NCBI GenBank assembly: GCA_947846985.1
Contig: CANTUZ010000004.1
Span: 4,082,927-4,146,926 of the forward strand
Source: Fratercula arctica
Taxonomy: Eukaryota > Chordata > Aves > Charadriiformes > Alcidae
DNA: 64,000 bases
Direction of reading: 5' to 3'
Shown: positions 1 to 14,029 of the stretch, piece by piece
Layout: every line of letters begins with the position of its first letter
How positions within the stretch are numbered: the first letter of the stretch is position 1
Notes under the pieces: generated by a model
The model's input: only the letters and a program-made list of their open reading frames with translations
Told to the model about the DNA's origin: nothing
The model's database searches: none
Position numbers and translations under genes: made by a program

Positions 1-3000
1 CCCTCAAGAGAAAATGTGCCCCGTGAAAACTTCTCTCCCCGTGAAGTGTTGAGGAGAGGGAGCTCCGATGGAGTCTTGTGGACAGAAGGCCGTCAGCTCG
101 CGGCAGCTGTGGCCGCAGCAGGGCACGAGGGAGAGGTGGTGTCTCCCCAGCACCCTTGTGTGTGCTCTGGGGGCACCATCGCTGCAGATGAGAATTAATA
201 CGGGGAGCTGAGGGGGATGCGAGACTAATAATTCAACTGCAGAGGAAAGGGGAAAAAAGAAAAAAAAAGGAACAATAAGAGTTCTTTCCTCATGGCAATT
301 TTGTTGACGACTTATTAAATTACATCCCGTGTATGATTCAAAAGGACGACTCCTTTTATCTCGACAGTCATCGGGATCGGAACGGTAATAAAACTCTGTT
401 GAGAAGTGCCACAAAGGTGACTTTGTTTTCAGAGCCCCTCTTAAATTTCTGCTTGATCAGAGAGGAATTAAACCCAATGAAGTTCTCACTGGGCAGTTTT
501 AGGAAGAGGAGGAGTGCTGTAAATGCTCATTTTAGGTTTGGCTAACTCTGCGGGAAGACAAAAGAGGTGCTTTAGTAGCAGATGATGTGCAAAAGCCAGA
601 AGTTGAGGCGGAGAGAGTGATGTACCGATGACAGGGGCAGGAACACAGCCAACCGACACAGGCTGCGTGGCACCCGTATTGCAGGCATCCGAAGTGGCAT
701 CTGATAATTTGGGGATTGCTGAGGACGGCGTATGTTTAAACTCGCAATATCGTCACACCGATGAACTGCTAATCACTGCCTGTCACAGGAGTGAGTAAAG
801 AGAGCGCAATGAGGATCAACACACCCTGACACCCTCTAGATAAACACTCTCTGTACACCTGGATGGGGTCACCGGGTTGTTTATCGCATTTTTTGACTTG
901 GTACAAGGCATTTTATAATGAGACTAGCAGGTGGCCCTACAAAAGCAAAGCCTCCTACCTGGCAGCACGTAATTAATACATAAAAAATAAAGTCAGGTTT
1001 TCTCTTTGGCAGCTTGTAAGTATTCCAGGCATTGCAATGCTGTATATTTTATGACAGCTTTGAGCTTAAGGAATAATAATAAAAAAAAATAATCTGTATT
1101 CAAGAATTCAAAGCATTTAGAGATGATAAACTCCGAGGGTGAGATTTTCTGCTGCTTTGCCCCTTGTGCGGTGTCTGTCGCTGCCTGTCCCGCACAATAG
1201 CGTTTGGTAACTGGGAAATGGTGACCCCCAAAATGGGGCCTGATTCCGATTTCAAATGAATCGATGTTAGTGCAAAGTGGCTTCTGCAAAACTGATAGAG
1301 AGGGACCAGAAGGACCCGGTTTTGCGGCTTTATGTGACATGATGGGATGCCACTGGCAGGAAGAGCCTGCCATCAGGCCCCAGGAGCCGCTCATCAGTAT
1401 TCTGCTCCTGGCAATGATCTAAACACCAGCAGATTTCCTAGTTCAGTGACTTCCCGAACCGCTGCTGGAAAGCTCCCAGGAGGAGCCCCGGCATGACCTT
1501 GTGCAATCTCTTTTTGCCAGGGAAAACGGTCCATCAGTCGCCTGTTCTTACAGCACATCGGTGACAGGCCAGGGATCAAGGCTCGCACACACAGGACTCT
1601 GTTGTGAGTCAGCAGATAAGAACGGCTTAAATTTAACTTTTATTTATGCCTTAAACATTGAGGGATGATTTTTTTTTTTCCTTCTTATGGTCTCGGAGCA
1701 GCGGTTTGGCAGAGGATTTGGAGCAGGCATGGAGAGTCCTGTCTCTTCCCTGCCTTTGGCTGTGGTCTGGGCAGCCAGCCTCTCGCCCCTGCGATCCTTA
1801 GCTTTGGGTGGCGCATGTGTGTTTAGAGGCAGATAGAAATTGTTTACAGCTGAGCACAGAAGAGGGCTGGCAGGTTTTGGAAACTTCACGAGGTGCCGTG
1901 GCTCACTGGTGCCTCTGGGAACTGGGGCTCCTTGAACACAGAGCCTATCACTCAACCCTACCAGGCGCCCATGTTCACAACTACTGGTGGCAATCGTGGC
2001 ACCTTACTTAGCCGAACCATCGGATTAATCCAGTTTATAGATGACACTGGGCAGAGTGGAAATGTCCTGCAGTCCCGCTGCGCCATGGGCACGGACGTCT
2101 TTTTTCTTCTGAATTTATTTTTAATGCTGCTTTTAGATATCAGCCAATTGCACCTGAACCATGTGCGTAGATTTAAGTTCTCCTTTCCCTCGTGAAGGCC
2201 AGCCCTGTCCAGGGGTTCTGCCAGCACCTGTTTAACCTCTCTCCTCCCACATAAAACCTAGCACCCGGGCAGGCTTTGAGCTAATGTAAATCCTGTATTT
2301 CCATTCACATGCTTGGCACGTCAGCCAGCCCATGTGCAGCTAGAAGTACTGGTGAAGAGAGGCCGTTTCCCCCATTTTTCCTAAAATTGTCACTGTCCTG
2401 GGCACTGTAAGGTATATGGGGAGGGGAGAGTCCATGCTGCATGTTATCGAAGATTCTTCTTTGGATTGCAGCTCATATTCACAATAATTCTCTAAATTTA
2501 TTCCAGAAATTCTTTTCTCGAGCATTTTGAAACCATATATCCAGTTTATAGACAAGAAGGCTGCAGCCCAGGAAGCATCGCTCAGCGGTGGAGGTAAGAA
2601 AGAGACCCCCAAAGCCTTTTGTCCATTTTCTCTGTATTTTCATGGGAAAGGGCAACACCTATAGACACGTAAGCCCGATGCAGAGAGTGTGTTGATTGCT
2701 GGGATGTTTTACAGCTGGATGTGATCCTCCAAATTAACCCAAGCCCAAGCTTGTGGTAAGTCAGTATTAAACACGAGGAGGTGCTCTGTTTTTGGGATTG
2801 CTGGAAATCATCAGGAATTTTCAGATGCAATGGTTTAGGAAATGAGCGCGTTGAACTCATGATATGGGATTCCCTGTGCAAATGTTTTGAGATAAGAGCT
2901 CTTACCCTCTTCAGCGCTCTGAGTTATATATTTATTTATTAACCACAAAGCACCAGTGAAAAAAAGGCAAGATTTTGCTGCTTTATTTGCGGGTAGATAA

Positions 3001-5034
3001 TGAATGCATAGATACGTTTGTAGTCCTCAGGATCTGTATTAAGGTTCGTTAACTACCTTGAAGTTCACCAATTTAATGCCACATCCTCCAGGAATAGCTT
3101 TTGGTTAAATAAGTTTCCAGATTTTTATGGCCTTCCTACTCGTGGAATTTTTTTTAAAGGGCATAAAGAAGATAGCTGTCTTCTCTAGCATCGCCCCGGA
3201 GAATTGACCTTGCTACTGAGAGAGCAATCTTTCAGTCGGAAATGTTTGTGGGCACATTTTTGCTGCCCTTCAAGTTGATTTTGCTGAGCACATCCGCACG
3301 GTCTCAAAGCAAGAACAGATTGTTGCCATTAACCTTATGATGAAACTTGATATTAACATATGTCTAAGTAGTATATAAACGATTAACAGATGTTACGAAT
3401 GTGTAGCAGCTATGCAGCCTGGAATATATGCGTACTCTAGGTGGGTAGGTGCTTTTGAATGGTGGGTAGCATGAAGTGCCAGCAACCCTTCAGTCACCTT
3501 TTTGACCTTATTTGACGCTCCAGGCTATTAGTCATTTAACACCTGTTGATTATATGCGGGATCTTTTATACCGTAGAGTATAAATAGCATAGCGGGAGCA
3601 ACGCTTGTCTACTTGTCCTGGTTTTGATGGAGAAGAAAGTAAAGGCAGTGGGAGCCACAAAGGTGCGGATGCCGAGTCTTTCCTCTGTGTTTAGGGTGGA
3701 ATTGCTGCCCTGGATTGTCACAGGGTCCCGGGTCCTGATATTTATTTTGAAACTCTCCTCAGTGGATTTTTTTTGGTGAATTTTATAACTTGGCATATAT
3801 TGTCTGGCCCGGAGGCACTGGATTTTTCCAGGCCTTCGCTTCATCACCCAGTAGGTGCTAGTTTGTTGGTTTGCACCTGCTTGCAATTTCTCAGAGTCTC
3901 TTTTAAATGAAGGGGAAGGTGTGAAAGGCAGAAGCTGTTTAGTGCCTGTGTGATAATCGGAGGCGTGTCAGACACCTAAGGATAATGTATGCTTCCCATT
4001 GCACGGTGAGATTTGCAATGCAAACTAACAGCGTGGGGGCAATTTTCTAGAGTGAGTTGAAAATGTATGAATTTGCTCAGTGCTTTTTTTTCAATCTGGG
4101 CTGCGACCACAACAGCTGGACATGAATCAGGTAAGAGGACTAGGAGTGTTGCTGCCCCACGTTCTTGTATTTCCCCAAATCCAGATGGGTAATTGTCTAT
4201 GCTTGGCCATCCCTAGGTCTGTGCTTCCATCGGGGAGCTGGATGAGCCAGTGCAGTGACCCGAAGGTCACGGCCGGGCTACGGAATGCCGTGCCATTTAT
4301 AGTACGAGGAAAGGATGGAAATCCATAATCAGAAATCTTGTAAAACCAGAAATTGTTCGTCAATGACATAGACAGAGGGATTGAGCGCACCCTCAGCAAG
4401 AGGAGCGAAATGTGAAGCGAGTTGGAAATCAATGCTGGGGCTGGTTTTCTTGTCTTCTTCGCAGCCCCTGTTCACTAGAACAAACTACTTCTACAGGGTA
4501 TCGCGCTCTGCTTAACTTAATGGCAGGCGATAAATCCCTTCCAGCTTTAGCTCAACGTCTTGGCTGCCTGTCGGCACTAGATTCCATTAATACTGGCCAC
4601 GAACAACATTGCTGCCAAGGGATGTGGCAGTGATATCTGTTAAAAAAAAAAAAAAAAAAAGGAAAAGTCAGGAGTGCCTGGACCAGTGATGACACGCTTG
4701 TGCAGCCTATAGCAGGGAAATGGCTCTTGTGAAAAGTGAAGCCTGAGTCTGGCATTCATCGGTTGTTCCCATCGGTTTGTCCTCAATGTGGGGTGGCTGG
4801 GAAATCAAGTTTTAGAAGGAAAGGTTGAAGAAAATCGGTTATTTTTTATCAGGGAAGGAGGAAAGGGCAGGGAGGGAGAGAAAAAGCTGGAAGGGGTAAC
4901 ATTACATAAGAGGCTGTAATTAAAATGGACAAAAATCAGCTGTTTTCCAGCACCCTGCAGCCCACAGCCCACCCTCCTGTCACCCCACCAGTTTCCCAGT
5001 GGGATCTTCGGGAGAACTTGCCAGGGGGGTAATA
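1..5034. other. Intergenic sequence downstream of NDST4, no gene seen
   Basis: Unique sequence with an A18-19 run near 4641. Short open frames on both strands show no family resemblance or splice context. Confidence 0.75.
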
Positions 5035-5212
5035 AGATGGGGAACAGGCTGCCTGGGGATGCTGCTAGCCATCCTTTGCAGAGGGCTTACAAAAGCGGGG
5101 TTGGGCTAGTGAAAACCTCTGTGTAGCTGGTCCTGCTATGGCCACCGACTGGTGCCTGGCGAGCCGCCGGGGTCCCTTTCAGTGCTGGGTTTCTGATTCT
5201 GTGATTGCAGGT
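5035..5212 (+). mobile_element. Old CR1 LINE 3' fragment
   Basis: Begins with 'gggaacaggctgcctgggg' and ends with 'ggtccctttcagtgctgg', then 'tttctgattctgtgattg', the CR1 3' end with its short tail repeat. Strongly diverged from the other copies here, so probably older. Confidence 0.6.
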
Positions 5213-6261
5213 GAGAGGCTCGATGATGTTTTAATAGGTTTTATTTTTTTTGTGCTGGATATTGCTTCCACATCAAGCCATTTATAATATCGGTATTATC
5301 ATTTTCCTTTGCGCCGCTGGAAACGCGAGTGGTATTGTCTTTCACATCTCTGTAGCGCCGAAAACCTGTCCCGGGCAATTCTGGATATGTTAATATGTAA
5401 GGGCTGGAATGAAATTGTTACGAGGAGTCCCGTATAAAACCAGGGAATTCAATGAATACAGTGACTGCTGCACTCAATAAATCCAGTAAGCTCCACTGTG
5501 CTGTTTCTACCCATAAATGCCGTGCTGAGTACGTGCTCGGAGCTCTGACGAATTATACATCAGTGGTTACCCACGCTGCCTTCTCCGGTGCCTCCCCTTG
5601 TAGGCACAGCCTTGCGCTTCTGCACGGGCTGGACCTAAATCCCGTCACTCTCTTGTGCCACACATTGGAAAGTTTTATTTTTCTCTGTTCTTCACGAGAC
5701 CGAATAACACAGCCTGACCTGTAATTACTTGCGTTACTTTGCAGGGTTTTAATGCTAAACTAGTCTAGGCTTTCAGCTTCCCGGATTTGCATACTGACGA
5801 TGTATAGCTGCATGGCCGCGGCTTTCAGGGAGGGATGGCGGAGGAGGTTTTGGAGGGTGAAAGTCAATAAACCACCACGTTTCACACCTGGAGAATACAT
5901 GGAGCCTGCCCATAACAAGATTTCAGGTCATAAACTGTGCACGTGGTCGCTCTCCCCTGCTCCCTCGAAATATATAATAAAAAATAACATATTCAGTAGC
6001 TCTCTGAGAGTCCCTTGGGTACTTTTGTGCCCCCTCTCCTGTCACAGGTCAACACAGCTGATAAAGTATATGTGCTTATAACAGGAGAAAGCCAGCTGAT
6101 AGCGGCACCCGAAAGCTTTCATAATTCTGGGAACACTACCCAGGCAATTAATTCCCTGGGCTGAAAGGGGAAAGCTTCTTGTCTGGACCAGGGCTGGCTG
6201 GTGTGAAGGTAAGTGCCCCCTTTTTAAAATTTTTTAAAATTTTTTTATTTTTTTTTAATTT

Positions 6262-6305
6262 ATTTATATGTATAGTATAAATAAATATATTTATATGTAT
6301 AGTAT
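6262..6305. repeat. AT-rich tandem duplication (two 17-bp copies)
   Basis: The 17-mer atttatatgtatagtat occurs at 6262-6278 and again at 6289-6305, a 27-bp period. It lies within an A/T low-complexity stretch (about 6222-6305) that abuts the 3' end of the neighbouring CR1. Confidence 0.75.
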
Positions 6306-6313
6306 GGGGAGTG

Positions 6314-6610
6314 GAATCATAGAATAGTTTGGGTTGGAAGGGACCGTTAAAGGCCATTTAGTCCAACCCTCCTGCCATGGGCAGGGACATTCTCAACTAG
6401 ACCAGGTTGCTCAGAGCCTCGTCCAACCTGGTCTTGAATGTTTCCAGGGTTGAGGCATTGACCACCTCTCTGGGCAACCTGGGCCACTGTCTTGCCACCT
6501 GCATGGTAAAAAATTTCTTCCTAATATCTAATATAAATCTACCCTCTTTTAGTTTTAAACCATCAGCCCTTGTCCTGTTGCAACAGGCCCTGCCAAAAAG
6601 TCTGTCCCTA
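6314..6610 (-). mobile_element. CR1 LINE 3' fragment
   Basis: The 3' tail (aatcatagaatag on the plus strand) lies at the left. The body 'ttggaagggacc', 'ctgccatgggcagggacat' and 'ctctgggcaacctgggccac' follows, up to the 'cctgccaaaaagtctgtccc' segment. It is 5'-truncated, as is usual for CR1. Confidence 0.9.
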
Positions 6611-9600
6611 AAGTGGAGTGTGTGGAATACACAGCTCTTTTTTGGAAGGGATGGCTGTTTCTGGAGGATATGGTGGCTAGTTTAGGAAGGGCAAATCTCT
6701 TTTGGAAGCTAGGAGCCTGGATGTGCATACCAGTGTGCTTATGGGGAGACTGGAGCAGGGCAGCCAGCCAAAGGCACAGCAGGGATTTAACAATAATATT
6801 AAGAGCCTTGTTAATAGGAGGGTAGGTTCATGTAAGTCCAGGTGCTTTACTGCTAGGTGTGAGGCTACTGCGTGTTTGAACCGTGGCTTCCAGTGTGCTT
6901 AGGTGGCCTTCAGGGTTACTACTGGTGGCTTTTGTAACCTGCTGCTGGAGGAAGAGGTGATCATTAGCATCTCTAAGCAGGAATAAGAGCCGCAAAATGC
7001 GCATGTGAATCCAGACTGCATGGATTAATTTCTCTCTGAATACTGGGTTTAGGTCAAGCTATCACTGCCAGCGATGTTCCCCTCCTTTTGGCGAAGAGCT
7101 GTGCGTGCCCAGAAGTTACAACGGCGCTAAGCTCTACTCCTGGGGACCTGCCTGTTGCCCTGGGTGGAGGGAGGCTTCATGTTTGTGCCGTGGTTACAGC
7201 ACCAGGATGCTTGGTGGGGCTGGAGGAAAGGGGTCCAATTCTCTGCAGCTGCAAAAGGAACGGTCAGGGTGGCACTGTGCAGCTTCCTACCCTGGGAGCC
7301 CGGGAGTCTTGGTGACAGTAGAAGGTATCTGTGGCTTTTTAGCTCTGCTTTTCTGCTTTACTGACTGCTACCTCTCTTCTCTTACGTGAAACGCATCTAA
7401 AATACTCAGTTGGCCCCAAAAAAGGGAAGAAAATGCATTCAAATAATAAATAAAAATATAACAATATGTAGTAATTATAATATATATAATGCATTCAATA
7501 AATGAGTTAAGAAAGAAGGCATGGTTCTTTGCTACTGAGAGTATTTAAAGGTGGAGACAGAATTATTAAGGCCCTGTAGGAGAAGATGGCTACCTCGTTA
7601 GCAAGCTAAGCTGGCTTTAGAAAGATTCAAGCCCAGGCAAAGGACGTGGAGGAAACATCCCCTTTTGAGGGTGTTTTTGCCCTCTGTTTTTCCTGCTAGT
7701 CATGGGTAAATTCCTGCTGTTTCTCATTTGTGATGGGAAAGGTTTCTGGCCAGCCCTGTGGGAGGAGCAGCTTTAAATACCTGAATTCATAGAGTGGTCC
7801 CATCCTTTCTGCCCACGTCTGCGCGTCCGACAGCCATGGGGCTGGCTCCCCCTTTATGTTAATGGGGCTGTGGCGGGAGAGACTTCCACCCCCCTGTTAT
7901 CCCCGTGGCTTTTCTGATGTATTGTGACAAAGCCGTAGCTTCTGTGGTTTGCTGCAGGTGTCCTCTCGGATGCTGAGGGTTTCGCCGACTGAATTGTCAT
8001 CCCGTAGTTTTGAAAAGGAGCAAAGCTTTTTGATCAGCGTTAGGTTCGGACATGAATCGCTTGTGCCACGTGGGTACATGTTTATCATTAGGGTAATGAT
8101 ATTGTTCAGTAGAAGGGATGCTTGGTGATGCGCGTAACCACATGGGGTTTCTTGGATGCGGTTGTGGTTGTGTCTTCTGGGGCGCAGGAGATGAGTGTAC
8201 CCGTTCCCAAGTGTTCTGTTTTAAAGTCAAAAAAAACCCCCAAACCCAGTGCACGTCTATAGTCACAGCTCAGCCAAGAACTTCAGTGCAAAGCCGTCAG
8301 TATATTTCGTGGGGAGAGGAGATTTTCCGCAATCGGAGACAGACTGTATCTCACGCGCCAAACAAAGCTTGCGAAAGAAAAATCTGTTCGATATTCAGTC
8401 AGCTAAAATGAGCCATAGTATTTATTCCCAGAGCTCTGTCTTCCCTAAATATCAGATCTTTGTAAGTATCAAAGGTGCTTCCAACCAAAGTACCGTGCCT
8501 TCGACATCAATAAAAGACAGGCACCTACGGATAACTCTTCCAAAATGGTTTTATAGCTGGTTAATCAATATATCACAACAGACATATTGCCTTTTATTTT
8601 CTGTTTATGCACCACCCAGGATCCTTGTGTATAGTGGTGATGCCAGCGCAAGGATACAAGAGCTTAGGGATCAATATGAAACACTTCTTCAGCTGTATTG
8701 ATCACCAGCTGCTAAGAAAGGGATGACGATAAATTTTTGTATATTACCGTTCTGTCTCTGAGCCTGTTCAAAGGAAAGAAATGCCCTGTTTTTCTTTTCT
8801 ATTTCTCTCTTCTGAGAAGATGGAAAAAAAGGTGGCAAGAGCTTGGGGATGTCAGGTCGTCTTTTATTTTTTTATAGAAAGTGGGAGAATCTAATAGATT
8901 TCTTACTTGACTTCTTGTCTTCTTTTCTGTCTTGGGAGGAGAGAAAAGTAGGGTGACAGCTAAAATGGAAAGAATGCCAAAAGAGAGAAAAAAAAAACCC
9001 CAACAGCCCAAACCTGAAAAGGCGAGTCTTGAAATTCTTTTGTTAATCTAATCAATATTTGTTTTAGTATTGAATTATTGAAAAAAAAGGAATTGAATTA
9101 CTTTTTCATTGCTATGGAAAGTGGGAGCTGCGTACTGCGGACTTCTGTAGCGCCGGGATCTAACCTTATTTGTGCAAACACTCGAGACCTTTCTTTGGCA
9201 CAGTTTTCCCCTCTCAGAACGCAGAGGCCGTGGGTGTGCTCGGCATGCTGCGGAATTAGGCGAGTGGGAAGGCCACCCGCTCAAGGACACTCCTCCCCGG
9301 TTTATCTCCTGAATTACGCTGCCGAAGCTTGAATTGTTTCCGTCAGCAAGTGCCTCTTGCCTTTCGGAGAAGCTCTGTGATAAGTGAAGGGCGCAAATGC
9401 AAGAGGTGGAATATTCTGAGCTTTAGATCTTTAATAAAACTTAGTTTTTATAGTTAATTTCGGGAGGGGTGGGGGGGGATAGGTTGATGCTGAAGCATTG
9501 CATTGCTCTACACAAACACAACGTCCTGAAGTCTCGGTGCTGCTCCCACCCGAGTCGGGCACCAGCCACTTCTCCTTGCTCCTGGGGGAGATGTTTGGAG

Positions 9601-12600
9601 GGGAAAGCAGTGATTGGAGCAGCCCGCGAGTGCGGCATCGGGTCCTTAATGTCCCCTCGCTTTCAGAGAAGGGAAGGAAAAGGAGTGAGCTTACTAAAGA
9701 ACATCTATAAAACAAAGCCTGTTCTTCCGCTGTGCCCCTTGCTCGTCAGCAAAGAATTACCATATGGCCTTTCAAGATCCAGAGCGTGCCACAGCGTCTT
9801 TTTATAAAGCTACAGTTAATGTTGCCTCCTTTTTCTGCCATCCCCATCTGTATGTTGGAAACTGAAAACGATCCAATGATGCAGATGTATATGCAGATCA
9901 TAAATTGATTATTTTGTTAAAGTTTTCTTAGCCTTTCCGTTAAATTGAGCTCTCTTTTTTGTTTGTTTTTGTTTTAAACAACTTTCTTGGGAGAAGAAAG
10001 ACAGACTTGAACTCTTGTCTTACCCTTGGAATCACCTGCGCTGCCCGGGTGCAGGAGCAGGCTGGCCCCGGCACCCCCAAGGGAACAAGCCACGTTTCAG
10101 AAGCCCGGCGCTCTTCGGAAAAGCAGCCATCTCTCTTGGATTGAGTTTGGTCTTTGCCTACCGAAAAAAGTTGACGTCTGGGGATCGTCGCTCTGCAGCA
10201 ATGCAACGAGTAAATCAGGGTAGAGAGGAGATGGAGCCCGGGGGAGTGAGTGAGGTTGTGGGGAGGAAAGAGCCGAAGCTTTGTGCCGTGGTTCCTACGC
10301 CCACTCCCACAGGTCCATGTCCTTGCTCCCTGATGATTAATAAGGTATGAAAAAAAATGAGCTTCGCCGAGCTGTGAAATTCTGCTGGGAGGGTGGCATG
10401 TGGTGGGAGGGTGTGAGTGGAAAGGCATCAGTACAAGAAAAGTGTCTGCTGGGGGAAAAAAAAGAGGTTTCTACGTTTCCATAGGTTGTGAGTAGGGGCT
10501 GCCAGCGGATTTTTCTGTGAGTCTCTAATAACAAACCTGTCTGTCAAGCGCGTGGTCTTCTACTACCTGATGAAATCACCTCATTTTGGTTTTTACATGC
10601 TGAAATGGGTGAAGTGTTAGGAGGAATTCAGAGATCTGGGTGAACAAGAGGCTGCTGCTGAAGCCGAATGAATTGCTTTGTTTGACTGAGTTGAACTTTG
10701 GGATTAAAAGAAAAAGCTGGAAGCAGCCGGGGGTGAGGAAGTGTGCTCCATCTGCCAAAATCATCAGCCTTGCAGAGGATAATCTGCAGTCAACCAAAAC
10801 CCGAAGAGCCTTCCCCAAATTGTTTTTAACCATTAAAATGGAGATACTGGTGAATCTGTGGTGGGGCGTTTGTGAGCACGTGTGTGTCTGTGAGTTACCA
10901 CCTGGGTAAAAACCCTTTCAAGCGTGTGCTCTGTGCAGCCTGCCTGGAGATCGCGTCTTTTTTCTTGTATTCGCTTTTAAAGTATGCCTTATTCTCTCCT
11001 CTCATAAATATCCCGTGCTGTAATCTGACTTTGAGTGATGCTAGTGACTGTATCCGGAGCGAGCGGCTCTGTGTGCGGCAGGGAAGGCAGAGGGGATGAG
11101 GTGACGGGGTACAGGGGACTTCCCCTCTCCTGCAGATCCTGGAGAAGTCCGTCTGTGGGAAGAGGTTCACGTTGGGGATAGGGCTTGGGAAAAATCACAG
11201 TGCTCTTTTTGGAAATTTCCTGGGAGGTTTCACACCTCTGAGATAAACCCATCTTCTTCTGGGGTTGCAAATAAGCTCTGAATAATGCTCTGCGTTCATT
11301 TTAATCCCCCCCGCCCTTGCTGGTTTTTTTTTTTTTCCCCGTGCTATAAATACAAAATAAAAAGGGTGGCTGCTTTTTCATGCTGTGGGTGAGGGAGGAT
11401 GAATCAGCGCAGACCCCCCCAGGCTGTGTAGCCGGGGGACGGGGAGCTCCGTGCCGTGTCCCAGGCGCTTGGCAATCGACCCCATGGGCGTACCCCGACG
11501 CGCCGGGCGGGCAGCCAATTCATCATAGTCTGATCACGCCAGGACAAGGGTCCCGCTGCTCAAATGCTGTGCCAGTGGTGTAAATTATGCAGTCCAATCC
11601 CGGGAAGGCTGCGGGAAAGGCAGTCTATCAAAATGCCATTGCGCGGCGTGCACGGCTTGCTGCTGCTGGTGGCTGGGCAGGCAGGTAGCTGCAGACTCTG
11701 TTTAATGACAAATTTAATGATAGCCTCCTGAAGAATTACTGTTGATTACTCTCCTCATATTCGTTTCAACCTTTCTCCCCGCGGACTCAGACAGGAACAC
11801 AGCAGCCCAGCTTTAAATCACCTTCCAGCCCTGTAGAACACAGCTCTGAGCGCCAGCTGGAAATAAAAAAGGGGGGGGGGGGGGAAAGAGCAAAAGTATG
11901 TATATTAAAGAGCCAGCTCGCCTCTCAGGAGAAGGGGATGTATATGAGGAATTAGAGGGGGCCTGGTGGGCGACCATCCCTTTGGGGTCTGGGGGGAAGG
12001 AGAGCCGGTGCTCTCCTGGGTTAACAGCCTCAGCGCGGGAGAGGGGCGTCACAGGGACGATAAAAAGTGATTGAAGACCATTCTGCCAAAAAAAAACCCA
12101 AACCCAAGAAAAGTTGGAGCTCGGGCACAAAATGTATCTGCAAATTCATGAGAGTATTTTCCTATCGCTTTATGTCCCAAATTCTCTGCTTCCCAGGCAG
12201 AACCTTGAATCGTCTTTGCAGGAACAAAGCTCTTGGTTGCCACATCCCTGCCCAGGACTTCACCCAGGGCCGGGGAAATGGAGGAGCGTGGGATCACTGG
12301 CTCAGGGGGAAGAGCACATACGCACAGGTATGTGAGACAGCGATGTCTGTAGCATCGTGTCCGTGAGAGAAACGGGCATTTGAGACATTGCACTTCAAGT
12401 GACAACGCGGTTTTTAAAAATTAAAGCTTTGTTTAATCCCGTAGAACGACAAATGTTTTCTCCCTCATGGGAGAATCCTGCTCCTGCACCTGAAGGAAGT
12501 ACCTCTCGTTTGCTTTGCGCTCTGTGCCAGGGACAGCTTTGGGTGGGACACGAGCAGCAATCCAGCTTAAGCCTTAACCTCCCCTACTCCCCTCTGAAAA

Positions 12601-14006
12601 AAAAAAGGATAAGAAGCGTATATAATTTCATGAAGATGGTTTGATCCCAACAGGATTCCGGTCTACAGAGCCGCCCACCTGAAATTACATCCTCTCCCAC
12701 CATAGAGCCCCCTTTACACTTTATCATCGACATTCCCAGTGTGAAATCTTGCTCTTCCAAAATAATGTCATCATCAGTGTTGCCAGGGTTTGGGGTTTTT
12801 TTGTTTTTGTTTGAGTTTTTTTTTTGAGGAACAGGCTTTTGCTGTAACATTGTTGTATGGATTCTTTTTTTTTGCCCAATTTGCCTTTTTTCCTAAGTGA
12901 TTTACCAACGTCTCTGTCATCGTTTCACTCCTCCTGAAAAAGCTTTGTTTTTTGAAGAAGCTGCAGCATGTCAGATTAAAGTGCAAATACCCACTTCAAG
13001 GCTCTAACAAGTTCTGTGCCACTAAGAGCCTTTGATTTCTGCATTTAATTATGTCTCATTGGATTGTAATAATCCTGTTCCTCCTTGTTTCTCGAAGTCA
13101 GTTTTCCATACTTGTCTTGCACTTAATTAAAAGTGGCTCCTTGGCTGGTAGTGAAATTAAGGCTGACACAGGGGGGAACTTTGCATCTGGAGGAGTCTTA
13201 TTTTTAACTTCTAGAACTCGGCACCTACGGGGCTCCAGGCAGGTGAACTTTTCTTCTAATATTGGGAAATTTGACGAGGAAACAGTCCCACCGGCATCGC
13301 CGAAAGGTTGGATGAGGTTCCCCGGAGACCTGTCCCAGGTGGTGCCCACCTTCCAAAGTTTCCACCTTCGGAAATCCACACAGCCGTACATCGTTTGACT
13401 TGGGCTTTGTTTTTTCGGCTTGTAATTGCGGATGCGCCCCAGGGCACAGGAAATAAGGGGGAGTTGATACGGAGCAGTGAGACCCGGCAGCTGGTGGGGT
13501 GCTGGGGTAGCAGAGCCTGGAGCTGCTGGGGAAGCTGGGGCTGATAATGGCAGTCTTCAGTGGCCACCGTCCCCATTGCGGGGTGGGTGGCTGACCCCTG
13601 GCCAGGCCGTGGGACCAGACCCACCTTCCCAGGGCTCTGCACCAGCTGAGGACTCAAGTTTTCCTCTGGCAGATCCTTTTAACATACACCATATCGCCAC
13701 CCTATTAATCTTAATCACATCTTGTTTCCTCGTTTTCTTTCTGTAAATATAAAGCCCATCTATTTCGTATTGTGTAGTAAAATGGTATCAGCCAGTGATG
13801 TTATACAATAATACAGAAATCAAAGCATCTCGAAGCCGACTACTCAACACAAGGCATAGATGATCTTCACTTTTTTTGCCTTTTTTTCCCCAGTCCTTGG
13901 TCTGCTTCAGCCCTGCCTCTCTCAAATGACAATGGTTGAAATTCTCAGATTGGACCAGTAGGTTTTTAGGTACCTGAAGGGAAACCAGCTTTTCAAAAGT
14001 CTGCAG
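6611..14006. other. Intergenic sequence, no gene seen
   Basis: Unique sequence of uneven base composition with the G14 run inside. Frames of up to about 160 codons (for example near 8250-8700 and 9940-10430) have no recognisable domains. Confidence 0.7.
11871..11884 (+). repeat. G14 homopolymer
   Basis: Fourteen consecutive G after a run of A. Likely polymorphic and prone to sequencing error. Confidence 0.95.
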
Positions 14007-14029
14007 ACACACACACACACACACACACA
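14007..14029 (+). repeat. (AC)n microsatellite
   Basis: About eleven pure AC units followed by a T interruption and another short ACACC. Confidence 0.95.

Noticed and set aside
8249..8701. Plus-strand open frame of 150 codons
   Set aside because: No domain, no plausible splice or promoter context, and of a size expected by chance in this much sequence.
9940..10428. Minus-strand open frame of 162 codons, with overlapping frames on the plus strand
   Set aside because: Sits in a GC-richer block where stops are rare in several frames at once; the composition explains it.
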